Notes: generated by a model from the letters alone, not told the origin. Positions 17,232-25,962 are shown, counted from the stretch's first letter. The stretch is DNA of 64,000 bases from Lachnospiraceae bacterium (GCA_022796795.1 JAAWJI010000022.1:1-64000), one strand, 5' to 3'. A program made the numbers and translations.

Positions 17232-19208
17232 ATGACGGGTAAGAATTTGTTTCCCCATGTGTTTCAGCCCCTGCGGCTTAGGGGAATTACCATAAAAAAC
17301 CGCCTGGAGCTGACGCCCTTTGTGCCATGCCTGACGGATGCACAGGGAGGCGTCACCCAGGATATGATGAATTTTATCCGTATGCAGGCCCGCACAGGGG
17401 CAGGGATCATTGTCCTGGGCTGCATTACGGACAGTAACCGGAAGCTTAGCGAATATGCAGATCTGGAAACCACCCATGACCGCTTTGTGCCGGGACTGTC
17501 TCTTTTGGCGGATGAGGTACATAAATACGGGGCTAGGCTGGCCTATGAATTGTCCCACTCCGGAAGGGGGGATCTGCAGTCTGCCAGGGACATTGAGGGC
17601 GCAGCCGGCATGACAGAGGAAATCCCGGTACCTTCCCTGGAAGCTGCTTCCTGCACCAGGATGACCCGGGAGGATATGGACTGGCTCATCCAGCGGCAGG
17701 TGGATGCCTGCAGACGGGTGCTGCGGGCAGGCTTTGACATGATCTTTATCCATGCAGGGCACAATGCCTATTTGTCCTCCTGGCTGTCGCCCCTGACCAA
17801 TCACCGGACAGACGAATATGGCGGAAGCCTTAAGAACCGCATGCGGTTTCCCTTGGAGCTGATTCGGGCAGTGAGGGAAGCGATAGGAGAGCAGGTTCCT
17901 ATAGAGCTTCGGGCCAGCGTGGCGGATATGATTGAAGGCGGAATTCAGGAGGAGGAGTGTTTCCGTTTCTTTGAGGCGGCGGAACCATACATTGATCTTG
18001 CCCATGTGTCCCGGGGAAACTGCTTCCACAAGGACGGGCGCATGTACACCTCCCCCATGTATATGATGGAGCATCGGATCAATGAGGAGGCTTCGGGAAA
18101 GCTAAAAAAGAGGCTTAAGATTCCCGTAACCTGTGTGGGAAATATCTGGAATCTGCAGGATGCAGAGGAGATTTTAGCAAAAGGCCATGCAGATGTGGTG
18201 GGCTTTGCCCGCTCACCCCTGGCGGATCCCCAGCTTTTTGTCAAGGCTGTCCAGGGACGATTTGACGAAGTGCGGCCCTGCCTGAAATGCATGGACGGCT
18301 GTGGACGGATCTTCCATGGACTGCCTGCCCGCTGTGCCGTGAATCCGGAGCTAGGCATGGAGACAGAGGCCCGCATGACTGTTCCTCCCAGGAAAAAGCA
18401 GCGGGTACTGGTGCTGGGAGCCGGTCCTGCAGGGATGCAGGCAGCGCTGACCTTGCGGGAACGGGGCCATGAGGTGATTTTGGCGGAGAAGTCCGGACGT
18501 CTGGGAGGAAAGCTTTACGATGCGGGTGCCGTTTCCTTTAAATGGCTCATGCGGGATTACCGGGATTATCTCATCCGTATGACAGAGCGGTCCGGGGCGG
18601 AAATTCTTCTGAATACAGAGGGTACCAGGGAATTGGTAGAGCAGATAAAGCCGGATGCGGTGTTTGTGGCCACTGGTTCCACATACTTGAAGCCGCCGAT
18701 CCCGGGCATTGACCGGGAAAATGTACATATGCTGGCAGATGTGGACGGGAAGGGAGAAATGCTTGGAAAGAAGATTGTGATCTGCGGAGGCGGTCTCTCT
18801 GGTGTAGAGGCAGCGGTAGATTTTGCCCGCCAGGGCCATGAGGTGACGGTGGTTGACATGATCTTGGCAGAACGGTTCTGCTCCAATCTTTTTATGTTTG
18901 CCTATGAGGCCCTGTTTAAGGAGGTGGAGACCTGGGGCGTTAAGCTTCTGGGAAACCGGCGGATTCTGGAGTTTCAGGAGCATGGGGTGGCTGTGGAGCA
19001 TGAGGGAGTCCGGCAGGAGCTTTCCTGTGAGGACGCAATAATCGCTCTGGGATTGCGGCCGGAAGACAGGCTTGGACAGCAGCTGCTGCAGGAGGCGCCC
19101 ATGAGCACCTACATCATTGGAGATGCGGGCGGGGTGAAAAATATCCGCAATGCTACCAGGACAGCCTATGACGCGGTGCTGACCATGGAATCAAGGATCC
19201 TGGTTTAA
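17232..19208 (+). CDS. NADH:flavin oxidoreductase / FAD-dependent (old yellow enzyme type) 2
   Basis: 658 residues, same domain order as the preceding gene: TIM barrel with HSGRG substrate-loop motif, four-Cys Fe-S cluster in CLKCMDGCGRIF...RC, and two dinucleotide-binding loops (GAGPAGMQAA, GGGLSGVEAA). The Fe-S region is nearly identical between the paralogues while the barrel loops differ, suggesting tandem duplication followed by substrate specialisation, or a heteromeric pair. ATG start with AAAAGGAGAAG upstream, 50 bp after the previous stop, so it is in the same transcription unit. Confidence 0.88.
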   Translation: MTGKNLFPHVFQPLRLRGITIKNRLELTPFVPCLTDAQGGVTQDMMNFIRMQARTGAGIIVLGCITDSNRKLSEYADLETTHDRFVPGLSLLADEVHKYGARLAYELSHSGRGDLQSARDIEGAAGMTEEIPVPSLEAASCTRMTREDMDWLIQRQVDACRRVLRAGFDMIFIHAGHNAYLSSWLSPLTNHRTDEYGGSLKNRMRFPLELIRAVREAIGEQVPIELRASVADMIEGGIQEEECFRFFEAAEPYIDLAHVSRGNCFHKDGRMYTSPMYMMEHRINEEASGKLKKRLKIPVTCVGNIWNLQDAEEILAKGHADVVGFARSPLADPQLFVKAVQGRFDEVRPCLKCMDGCGRIFHGLPARCAVNPELGMETEARMTVPPRKKQRVLVLGAGPAGMQAALTLRERGHEVILAEKSGRLGGKLYDAGAVSFKWLMRDYRDYLIRMTERSGAEILLNTEGTRELVEQIKPDAVFVATGSTYLKPPIPGIDRENVHMLADVDGKGEMLGKKIVICGGGLSGVEAAVDFARQGHEVTVVDMILAERFCSNLFMFAYEALFKEVETWGVKLLGNRRILEFQEHGVAVEHEGVRQELSCEDAIIALGLRPEDRLGQQLLQEAPMSTYIIGDAGGVKNIRNATRTAYDAVLTMESRILV

Positions 19209-19370
19209 GATCCGCCGCAGCAGACGGGCCAATAGGCCAGGAGGTTTGCCAGAATACAAGCAAGACAGACCACAAGAGTACTGACAGAAAATCAGATTTG
19301 TGAGGGAACCGTGAAGTGACTGAGAAGCACGGTCTCATAAAGATAAAAAAGGTTAAGGAGGAAGAGAGGA

Positions 19371-20399
19371 ATGAAAGCAATCGCGTACACCATGCCGGGA
19401 ATCTCATTGATTGATATCCCGGAGCCCGAAATCCAGCGGGAGGGACAGGTAAAGGTGCGAGTGCACTACGCATCCATCTGTGGCTCGGATATTCACACTG
19501 TGAAAGGGGAGGCGGACGGCCATTTTCAGGAGCTGGGATTTAAGCCGGGAGAGCCTATTGTCATCGGACATGAGGCATCTGGGGTAATCACAGAGATCGC
19601 ACCGGGCGCCAATGACAAGGGTTTCCAGGTGGGAGACAAGGTAACCTTTTACTATAATAAGCATTGTGGAAACTGCTATTTCTGCCGCAACGGACAGGAG
19701 CAGTTCTGTCTGGACATGAAGACCAGCGACTCGGCTATGACAGAATATCTGGTGCTGGATCAGCAGCAGGTCTACAAGCTGGACGACCATGTGGATCTGG
19801 CAAAGGCCTGCATGATCGAGCCCATCAGCGTCTGTCTCCACGGCATTGACCTGGCGGGAATCCGGCCGGGGGATAAGGTAGCCATATCCGGCGGGGGCGG
19901 CGTGGGATTGCTGCTGCTCCAGATGGCCCGGTTGTCCGGGGCTTCTAAGCTTACCATGATTGAGCCCATAGAGGAAAAACGGAAGCTGGCAGAGAAGCTG
20001 GGAGCGGAATTTACCATTGATCCGATTTCTGAGGATCCCATGGCCAGGACTGCCCAGATCACAGACCATCTGGGCTATGATGTGGTTATTGAGACCTCCG
20101 GCTCCCGCCATGCGGTGCTGCCTGCCTACAAGATTGCCTCCCGGGGAGCTACTGTAGAGCTGTTTGCCATCTATGGGGACTACAAATTTGAGGTGGATCT
20201 GTTGGATATGTGGCAGAGAGAGCTGCGGCTGCAGACCGTATTCCAGTCGCCCTATATGTTCCCCCGGGCCATTGCCCTGTTTCCCCAGATGAATCTGGAC
20301 GATTATGTAAAAGCCATATTCAGGCCGGAGCAGTATGAGGAGGCCTTTGATACCATGATGAAGGGAAAAGCTGCAAAAGTGATTTTCCAGTTTTCCTAG
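19371..20399 (+). CDS. Zinc-dependent alcohol/polyol dehydrogenase (threonine/sorbitol dehydrogenase-like)
   Basis: 342 residues, medium-chain dehydrogenase. Catalytic zinc site Cys37 and His67 (GHEASG), structural zinc Cys99, 102, 105 and 113, and NAD-binding GGGGVGLLLL. The length and the short CGSDIHTVKG catalytic motif resemble sorbitol, threonine and L-idonate dehydrogenases, which oxidise a secondary hydroxyl, so a polyol or sugar acid is the likely substrate. The 162-bp gap upstream contains no clear terminator. AGGAGG precedes the ATG. It probably acts before or after the split transketolase in the same pathway. Confidence 0.88.
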   Translation: MKAIAYTMPGISLIDIPEPEIQREGQVKVRVHYASICGSDIHTVKGEADGHFQELGFKPGEPIVIGHEASGVITEIAPGANDKGFQVGDKVTFYYNKHCGNCYFCRNGQEQFCLDMKTSDSAMTEYLVLDQQQVYKLDDHVDLAKACMIEPISVCLHGIDLAGIRPGDKVAISGGGGVGLLLLQMARLSGASKLTMIEPIEEKRKLAEKLGAEFTIDPISEDPMARTAQITDHLGYDVVIETSGSRHAVLPAYKIASRGATVELFAIYGDYKFEVDLLDMWQRELRLQTVFQSPYMFPRAIALFPQMNLDDYVKAIFRPEQYEEAFDTMMKGKAAKVIFQFS

Positions 20400-20450
20400 G
20401 CAGCCCAGGACAAGTGTTTCTCTGGATACAGACGAGAATGGAGGGAAGAA

Positions 20451-21842
20451 ATGAATAATAAATCAGCATTCGTAAAATTAAGCCCGTGGAAAAAGATCAG
20501 CTTTGCCTTTGGCGATATGGGCTGCAATTTCAGCTGGTCTCTGACCAGTTCGTTCCTGATGATTTTTTACACGGATGTATTTATGATCTCGGCTGCCAGC
20601 GTATCGGTTTTGATGCTGATCAGCCGCCTGTGGGACGCCATCAATGATCCCATGATCGGAATCATGGCGGACCGCACCAAGACTAAATGGGGACGCTACC
20701 GCCCCTGGCTGGTTATGTGCGTGCCCATGGCCCTGTTTACTGTGCTGACCTTCTGGGCCCATCCGGACTGGTCCAACGGGGCAAAGCTGGTATATATGTA
20801 TGTCACCTACGGAGCTCTGGTATTTTTCTACACGGCGGTAAATATTCCCTATACCTCCATGACAGCTACTCTGACGCAGGATTCCAGGGAGAGAGGCTCC
20901 TTAAGCGGCTACCGCATGACCTTTTCCTTCCTGACAGCCATCCTGGTTACCTATATCATCAATTATTTTGTACCCACTCTGGGCAAGGGAAATGATGCCC
21001 GGGGATATCTTCTGACCGCGCTGATCATGACTGTAGCCATTGGCTGGCCCTGCTTTGCCATCTGCTTCCTGGGTACTAAGGAAGTGGTGGAGCCTCCGGT
21101 ATCCGCGGTAAAGAAAAGCTTCCTGGAGCAGGCAAAGGACGCCATGAAGAATAAGCCCTATTGCCTGATCCTGTTGTCCTTCTTTATGGTAGGCGTGACA
21201 AACTACGGAAGAAACGCGGCTTTTGCCTATTATTTCCGGTACGTTATCGGAGATGACAAGATGATGGCCGCCTATGTAATGGCCCTGAATGTGCCCTTCC
21301 TGTTCGGCTCCTTTATCTCCCCCTATATCTCCAATTTCCTGAAGAATAAGGGCCGCAACTATGCGTATTCCGCGATTATTTTCGGAGTGCTTTTGATTGT
21401 CTGCAACTGGGTAAATCCGCTGACCAGTCCGGGACTCTTCTGGGCCTTGACTATCATCACCGGATTCTTTAACGGAACCCAGGCAGCCTGTGCATACGGC
21501 ATGCTTCCGGACGTGGTGGAGTACGGGGAGCTGCAGACAGGCGTGAGAAATGAAGGCTTCCTCTCCGCCTATTCCTCTTTCTTTAACAAGGTGGGAATGG
21601 CCTTAAGCACCGCAGGAGTGGCAGCGCTTCTGGCAGTTTTGAACTACGACAGTACGGCAGCCGTGCAGCCCGCCTCTGTACAGACAGGGGTCACAGCCCT
21701 GATGTTTGTGGCTCCGGGAATCCTCTGTGTGATCATGGGAATTTGCTTCCTGTTCTACAAACTGGATTACAAAGCCTATGATGACATTGTGGCGCAGATT
21801 GCGGCGCGAAGGGAAAGAGAGCAGAGCGGGGCCCAGGTCTGA
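20451..21842 (+). CDS. GPH-family (glycoside-pentoside-hexuronide) sugar:cation symporter, MFS fold
   Basis: 463 residues with 12 predicted membrane helices. The N-terminal signature FGDMGCNFSWSL and loop DAINDPMIGIMADRTKTKWG RYRPW region are diagnostic for the MelB/UidB/XylP group. It would import an unphosphorylated glycoside, pentoside, hexuronide or polyol by cation symport. It is the only transporter in this island, so its substrate should be what the split transketolase and dehydrogenases process. No sugar kinase is present in the island. Last gene before a bidirectional terminator. Confidence 0.92.
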   Translation: MNNKSAFVKLSPWKKISFAFGDMGCNFSWSLTSSFLMIFYTDVFMISAASVSVLMLISRLWDAINDPMIGIMADRTKTKWGRYRPWLVMCVPMALFTVLTFWAHPDWSNGAKLVYMYVTYGALVFFYTAVNIPYTSMTATLTQDSRERGSLSGYRMTFSFLTAILVTYIINYFVPTLGKGNDARGYLLTALIMTVAIGWPCFAICFLGTKEVVEPPVSAVKKSFLEQAKDAMKNKPYCLILLSFFMVGVTNYGRNAAFAYYFRYVIGDDKMMAAYVMALNVPFLFGSFISPYISNFLKNKGRNYAYSAIIFGVLLIVCNWVNPLTSPGLFWALTIITGFFNGTQAACAYGMLPDVVEYGELQTGVRNEGFLSAYSSFFNKVGMALSTAGVAALLAVLNYDSTAAVQPASVQTGVTALMFVAPGILCVIMGICFLFYKLDYKAYDDIVAQIAARREREQSGAQV

Positions 21843-21911
21843 GCGGTGACAGATATCCGAATGTATTGCATGTATCCCTTATAAAGCCATAGAAAAAAAC
21901 AGAGAAAAACG

Positions 21912-21946
21912 GGCCTTCCGAATGTTTGAGGAGGCCCGTTTTGTTA
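21912..21946. terminator. Bidirectional terminator between GPH transporter and yidC-like gene
   Basis: AAACGGGCCT...AGGCCCGTTTTG forms a 9-10 bp stem with A-rich and T-rich flanks, placed between convergent genes. Confidence 0.8.
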
Positions 21947-21952
21947 CGGTGG

Positions 21953-22606
21953 TCAGACAGTCTGCAATCTTCTCGCCTCCCGGGCATACCCCACGGTCTG
22001 CTCCACAGAGGTAAAGAGCCCGGATATTAGATAATACAGTTCCACTCCGGCCGGGAGCAGAAAGGCAAACCAGCTGTTCATCAAAATCATGATCAAAATG
22101 GTGGATATCTGGGGTTTTTGCAGCTTCAGGCATTGAAAAAAGCCAAGATAGGGCAAAAACTGAGGAAAAGTCTGGACCAGCACGGTAAGGATAGGCAGAA
22201 TAAAGCTGGGATCTCTGGCAAGCAGGGACGGCACCCAGGGCAGAAGCAGGGTAGTCATTTCCGCGGTGACAGCAAGACGGATTCCCTGATACAGGGCCAG
22301 CATAATGGGAAGCTGCAAAAGAGTCAGAAGGCATCCCGCGCCCATTCCTCCCATACCTTCCCTCTGGTACAGCTGTTCCAGCTCCTTGTCCCGCTTTGCC
22401 GTGTTATGCTTATATGTTTCCCTGATTTCTTCTGCCTTCAGGCCCAGTTCCTGCTGTCTCTTCACGGCCTGCCGCTGTTTTTGGCCCAGGGGCACCAGGC
22501 ACAGGCGGATCCCCAGGGTAATCAGCACAATGGCGATTCCGTAATCTCCGCAGAGCATATAAGCCAGGTCTATGAACCTGCGGATCCCCTCATACAAAAA
22601 ATTCAT
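21953..22606 (-). CDS. yidC: YidC/Oxa1-type membrane protein insertase (orphan paralogue)
   Basis: 217 residues with about five membrane helices and the YidC core. A first helix runs into YGIAIVLITLGIRLCLVPLG with the conserved arginine in the hydrophilic groove, then comes a charged cytoplasmic hairpin (about 40-90) and three helices. No lipobox is seen. The housekeeping yidC of Firmicutes lies beside rnpA/rpmH; this copy instead overlaps a membrane-anchored MerR gene by four bases (ATGA). It is therefore probably a specialised insertase induced under envelope or membrane stress sensed by that regulator. The positively charged C-tail is short. Confidence 0.85.
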   Translation of the reverse strand: MNFLYEGIRRFIDLAYMLCGDYGIAIVLITLGIRLCLVPLGQKQRQAVKRQQELGLKAEEIRETYKHNTAKRDKELEQLYQREGMGGMGAGCLLTLLQLPIMLALYQGIRLAVTAEMTTLLLPWVPSLLARDPSFILPILTVLVQTFPQFLPYLGFFQCLKLQKPQISTILIMILMNSWFAFLLPAGVELYYLISGLFTSVEQTVGYAREARRLQTV

Positions 22607-23292
22607 GCGTCCTCCTCCTTGTCCAGGTATTGCTTCTGCGCTTTACAAAAGGCGTGAAATCCCAGTCCATAGCCCACAAGAATGATCCCGTACATGAGCA
22701 GCAGCGGAGGGCTTAGGAAATCCTTTCCCTGATATACCTGAACCAGGTGCAGGATGGGAACGGCAATTATCAGGGCCCACAAAACCAGAGACAGGGTTTT
22801 TGCCAGTAAGGGCCTCCGAAATAATCGGGAGATCCATGGATCCCGGCGAAACAACGCCTCCTGGGTATAGTCCGCCAGATTCTCCAAAAGCTCCTCTGCC
22901 TGGGCAAACCGGGCGCCCTTTTCTTCCTCCTGGTGCACATAATTCAGATATTGATCCAGCTTTTTTTCGTCCATATATTCCTCCTTCATAACCAGCTCGC
23001 ACAGGTCCATGGCGCCCTGCAGCTCCTCTACCTGACAGCGAAGATCTGCTTTCTGCCGCTGCAGCACAGACCGCTCGTCAGTCTGTCCCTGGAGCAACAG
23101 AAAAATGGTTTCCACGGAAATTCCCATTTTTCGATACAGGAGGATTCGCTTGATACGCCTTACGTCCTCCTCTGTATAATCTCTGTATTTGCTTTCCGCT
23201 TCCCGTTCAGGCGTCAGCAGTCCCTTCCTCTCATAGAAACGGATATTGCTCACATTCAATCCGGTAAGCTTTGCCACCTCACTAATCCGCAT
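22603..23292 (-). CDS. MerR-family regulator with C-terminal membrane anchor
   Basis: 229 residues from the ATG at 23292 (AAGGAGG upstream). Residues 1-70 are a MerR winged helix (MRISEVAKLTGLNVSNIRFY), 75-110 the dimerisation coiled coil, and 120-160 a charged linker. Two hydrophobic helices follow at about 164-185 and 194-214. MerR proteins twist over-long promoters into activity on effector binding; here the sensor part appears to be in the membrane. The stop overlaps the yidC-like start, so regulator and insertase form a two-gene unit, and its own promoter has the MerR 19-bp spacer. Confidence 0.88.
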   Translation of the reverse strand: MRISEVAKLTGLNVSNIRFYERKGLLTPEREAESKYRDYTEEDVRRIKRILLYRKMGISVETIFLLLQGQTDERSVLQRQKADLRCQVEELQGAMDLCELVMKEEYMDEKKLDQYLNYVHQEEEKGARFAQAEELLENLADYTQEALFRRDPWISRLFRRPLLAKTLSLVLWALIIAVPILHLVQVYQGKDFLSPPLLLMYGIILVGYGLGFHAFCKAQKQYLDKEEDA

Positions 23293-23323
23293 GATTTCCT
23301 GCCTCCTTTTTTTATCTGACCAA

Positions 23324-23354
23324 ACCATACACCCTGTACCTGGTGCAGAGTCAA
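23324..23354 (-). promoter_or_regulatory. MerR-type autoregulated promoter (19-bp spacer)
   Basis: On the minus strand TTGACT and TATGGT are separated by exactly 19 bp. The spacer holds the imperfect dyad CTGCACC-A-GGTACAG, the hallmark operator/promoter geometry of MerR activators. It lies about 32 bp upstream of the merR ATG. Confidence 0.8.
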
Positions 23355-23477
23355 GAGTTTTTTCACTTTTTCTTTAAATAAAAATATTATATATGGTTCC
23401 GTTGGCAAAACAAGTTTTAAACCGATTTGTTAATGTTGCCGGGAACGGGGGAACACAAGCCAAAGATTCGGGAAATC

Positions 23478-23753
23478 ATGAGGCTGTTCTGCCATTCAGC
23501 AAAAAATCCCGTGGAATTAACCGTAAACCCGAGAAAGCTGTTGTATGCAAGTCATGATGCGTTTATAATAAAGTCAGAGGAGCTGGACGAAAATCTGGAG
23601 GAGATAATCAAAATTTGTGAGGCGGCTGGGGAGTTTGGACCGGAGTATGACAGTGAACTTGTATTAAGGGAATATTTGGAAAACCAAAGTGAGAATGTTT
23701 GCAAAAAGACCATATGCAAAAACGAATTTGCAGAAAGGAAGGAATCACCGTGA
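23478..23753 (+). CDS. Small protein of unknown function, coupled to lipoprotein
   Basis: 91 residues if started at the ATG at 23478; the frame extends back to a TTG at 23427. No family is recognised. The protein is acidic in the middle (KSEELDENLEEIIKICE) with cysteines near the C-terminus (NVCKKTICKN). Support that it is real comes from its end: the TGA overlaps the GTG start of the next gene (GTGA at 23750-23753), a typical coupling arrangement. No membrane segment or signal peptide. Expression and function are unknown. Confidence 0.5.
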   Translation: MRLFCHSAKNPVELTVNPRKLLYASHDAFIIKSEELDENLEEIIKICEAAGEFGPEYDSELVLREYLENQSENVCKKTICKNEFAERKESP

Positions 23754-24307
23754 AGAATCATGGGAAAAAATTTTTGCCTTACCTAGTCCTGATGTGGGGC
23801 GTCTGCCTCCTGTGGGGCTGTGCAAAACAGGACAATGGGGATATCTATGGAGATACAATCGCAGGTCTTGGGGATGAGGAGCTGTTTGCCCTGGTTGAGA
23901 CGGAGGCGAAGCAGTCGGTGTTGTTGGTGACAGACAGCTATTATGAGGATGGAAATGGAAATCAGGCTGCTATATGGTGCGAGGTATACTACGAAATTGG
24001 TGGGGAGGTAAAAAAGGTTGGGGCTTTAAGCAGCTCTGGCACAGCCTATCCTATAGCCTATGACAAAATGGGTCTGTATGCCGGGGGTAACCATGGGCTT
24101 GGCCGCTATGTGATAGACGAGGAGAAGGGGGAGCTGGTGTTAGAGGATCATATCCTGGTAAGCTACACGGAAAATGGAGACGCCTCCTTTACCCGGGAAA
24201 ATGAGGGAGAGGTGCAGGAGATTACAGAGGAGGAATACAATCTGCTGTGGGAGGCCTATGGGAAAGCTGCGGTTGTGGATTTCCATTATGGGGCAAGCGG
24301 CTCATAA
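23750..24307 (+). CDS. Putative lipoprotein of unknown function
   Basis: 185 residues from a GTG start with AAAGGAAGGA upstream. The N-terminus has a short basic region, a hydrophobic stretch and the lipobox LLWGC with Cys24, so it should be a lipid-anchored surface protein after signal peptidase II cleavage. The mature part is acidic and beta-rich, with the pattern LVTDSYYEDGNGNQAAIWCE and a later EEYNLLWEAYG motif; no known domain is recognised. It follows the small ORF with a 4-base overlap and lies divergent to the MerR-YidC pair, so it might be a client or part of the same envelope response. Confidence 0.7.
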   Translation: MKNHGKKFLPYLVLMWGVCLLWGCAKQDNGDIYGDTIAGLGDEELFALVETEAKQSVLLVTDSYYEDGNGNQAAIWCEVYYEIGGEVKKVGALSSSGTAYPIAYDKMGLYAGGNHGLGRYVIDEEKGELVLEDHILVSYTENGDASFTRENEGEVQEITEEEYNLLWEAYGKAAVVDFHYGASGS

Positions 24308-24308
24308 A

Positions 24309-24345
24309 GCAGGCGCAAGTAACTTTGCTTATAAATAGGCGCCTT
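24309..24345 (+). terminator. Weak hairpin after lipoprotein gene
   Basis: AGGCGC...GCGCCT with a loop of about 22 bases followed by TTTAT; a weaker first terminator before the strong one at 24376. Confidence 0.35.
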
Positions 24346-24375
24346 TATACAATACGCAGCGACTGTTAAATACTA

Positions 24376-24432
24376 AAAAGCCGCCCTGTAGATGAAAAGA
24401 AAACAAGTTCATCTACAGGGCGGCTTTTTTGC
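24376..24432. terminator. Strong bidirectional terminator
   Basis: AAAAAGCCGCCCTGTAGATGAA and its exact complement flank an 11-base loop, ending in TTTTTT. The 22-bp perfect stem is the strongest in the window. The following 24433-24700 stretch contains no recognisable gene or element. Confidence 0.9.
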
Positions 24433-24701
24433 GTGGGCCTTTTTCTGGAAACCAGGCATTTTTGTGTTCCTCCTTCCTAAGGAAATGTAATTTTTACCGT
24501 GCATGGATTTTCATGCGGAATCTTATCTCGCAGATATTTGAAAGTCTGATTTGTAGAATACTACCCTCAGTGGACAAGGAGAAAGGGATAGAAAACCAAG
24601 GGTTCCGACCTATGCTTTGACTCAATGCCCGGGAAATAATGGAAGCTTGGAAGAACTCCTGTAGAAAATAACGAAAAAAGGAAGAAAAGTGAATTAGATA
24701 G

Positions 24702-24752
24702 TTGACAAATCGACGGGATTCGATTATGATAGAACCACGATATCTGATATCG
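24702..24752 (+). promoter_or_regulatory. Promoter and palindromic operator of the sugar ABC/isomerase operon
   Basis: TTGACA (24702-24707), a 17-bp spacer and TATGAT (24725-24730) form a near-consensus promoter. Seven bases downstream lies the perfect palindrome CGATATC-T-GATATCG (24738-24752), overlapping the expected transcription start, where a repressor would block initiation. The GntR protein at the end of the operon (34859) is the natural candidate. Confidence 0.75.
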
Positions 24753-24825
24753 GATATTTGATAATGTATACAAAATCAAAAATGCAGGATTCGAACAGAA
24801 GGAAACAGAATAGGAGGAGAAGGAA

Positions 24826-25962
24826 TTGAAAAGAAAAACGGTATGTTTTATGGCAATGCTGCTGACTGCATCTATGCTGATGGGATGTTCAACAGGAAAG
24901 AAAGAGACAACGCCGGAGGCTGCTTCCAGTGAGACCGTGCAGAAAGAGGAAACTACTGCTCCAGAGGAAGCAAAAGCGCCGGAAGCTTCCCATGAGGAAC
25001 AGCCTGCCCAGAGCAGTACAGGCAGCGGATATCCGGTTACCGGAATCGGAACCCAGATTTCTACGGACGTGGAGGCAAAGGAGAGCTATAAGATTGCAAT
25101 TATCGTAAAAAATTCCACAAATCCTTATCAGACTGGATGCATGAACGGTGTGAAAAAGGCAGCGGAGGATATGGGGTTTGAGGCCATTACCATGGCTCCT
25201 TCTACGGATGATTCTGTGGAAGAACAGGTAAAGATCATGGAAGATTTGATTGAGAAAGGGGTAGACGGGTTTGTGCTGGTGCCGGTAGACAGCAATGGAA
25301 TCATGCCGGGTGTGAGAAAAGCACAGGAGGCCGGCATTCCGGTTGCCTGCATCGGAACGCCGGCGGCGGAAGAAACCTTCCTCAGAACCGGTGTGGATTA
25401 CACAGAGACAGGCCGGATCATTGCAGGAATGGTGGCGGAGAAGCTGGAGGGCAAAGGAGAGGTCATTATTCTGGAGGGACCCGCCGGAGCGCAGAATGCC
25501 ATTGAGCGTTTAAATGGTATCAATGAGGTGCTGGGTGAGTATCCGGATATTGAGATTGTGGCCTCTCAGACAGCAAACTTCAAGAGAACCGAGGGAATGA
25601 ATGTAACGGAGAATCTGATTCAGCGCTATAAGGATGTGGATGCTATCATCGGTATGAATGATGAGTCGGCTCTGGGAGCATTTCAGGCTTTGAAGGCGGC
25701 GGGTATGGAGGATGTACTGATCGCAGGCTTTGACTGCAACCAGGATGCCTGCGCGGCAATCCAGAACGGGGAGCTGTTTGCCTCCTACAATACCGATCCC
25801 TATGGTTCCTGTTATCTGGCGGCAACCTATATCGTACAGTACTTGAACGATGGAACCACACCGGAGAAATATTTTATGCCCTTCCCCACAGCGGCGGATG
25901 ATCCCATTACAACCATTGACAATGTAGAGAATTACATGGAAAACATTGCCTGGTGGAAGTAG
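24826..25962 (+). CDS. Sugar ABC transporter, substrate-binding lipoprotein (RbsB-like)
   Basis: 378 residues. The signal peptide ends in the lipobox LMGC (Cys21), followed by a Glu/Thr/Ala-rich linker to about residue 80 and a periplasmic-binding protein type I fold (YKIAIIVKNSTNPYQTGCMN ...). It belongs to the ribose/xylose/galactose (CUT2) group and should bind a monosaccharide or polyol outside the cell. The start is TTG with a strong AGGAGGAGAAGG site. First gene of a ~10.7-kb unit. A hairpin after the stop probably stabilises this first message so that more binding protein than transporter is made. Confidence 0.92.
   Translation: MKRKTVCFMAMLLTASMLMGCSTGKKETTPEAASSETVQKEETTAPEEAKAPEASHEEQPAQSSTGSGYPVTGIGTQISTDVEAKESYKIAIIVKNSTNPYQTGCMNGVKKAAEDMGFEAITMAPSTDDSVEEQVKIMEDLIEKGVDGFVLVPVDSNGIMPGVRKAQEAGIPVACIGTPAAEETFLRTGVDYTETGRIIAGMVAEKLEGKGEVIILEGPAGAQNAIERLNGINEVLGEYPDIEIVASQTANFKRTEGMNVTENLIQRYKDVDAIIGMNDESALGAFQALKAAGMEDVLIAGFDCNQDACAAIQNGELFASYNTDPYGSCYLAATYIVQYLNDGTTPEKYFMPFPTAADDPITTIDNVENYMENIAWWK

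Noticed and set aside
24429-24620. 63-codon frame between terminator and ABC operon promoter
   Set aside because: Begins inside the terminator, no ribosome site, composition not coding-like.
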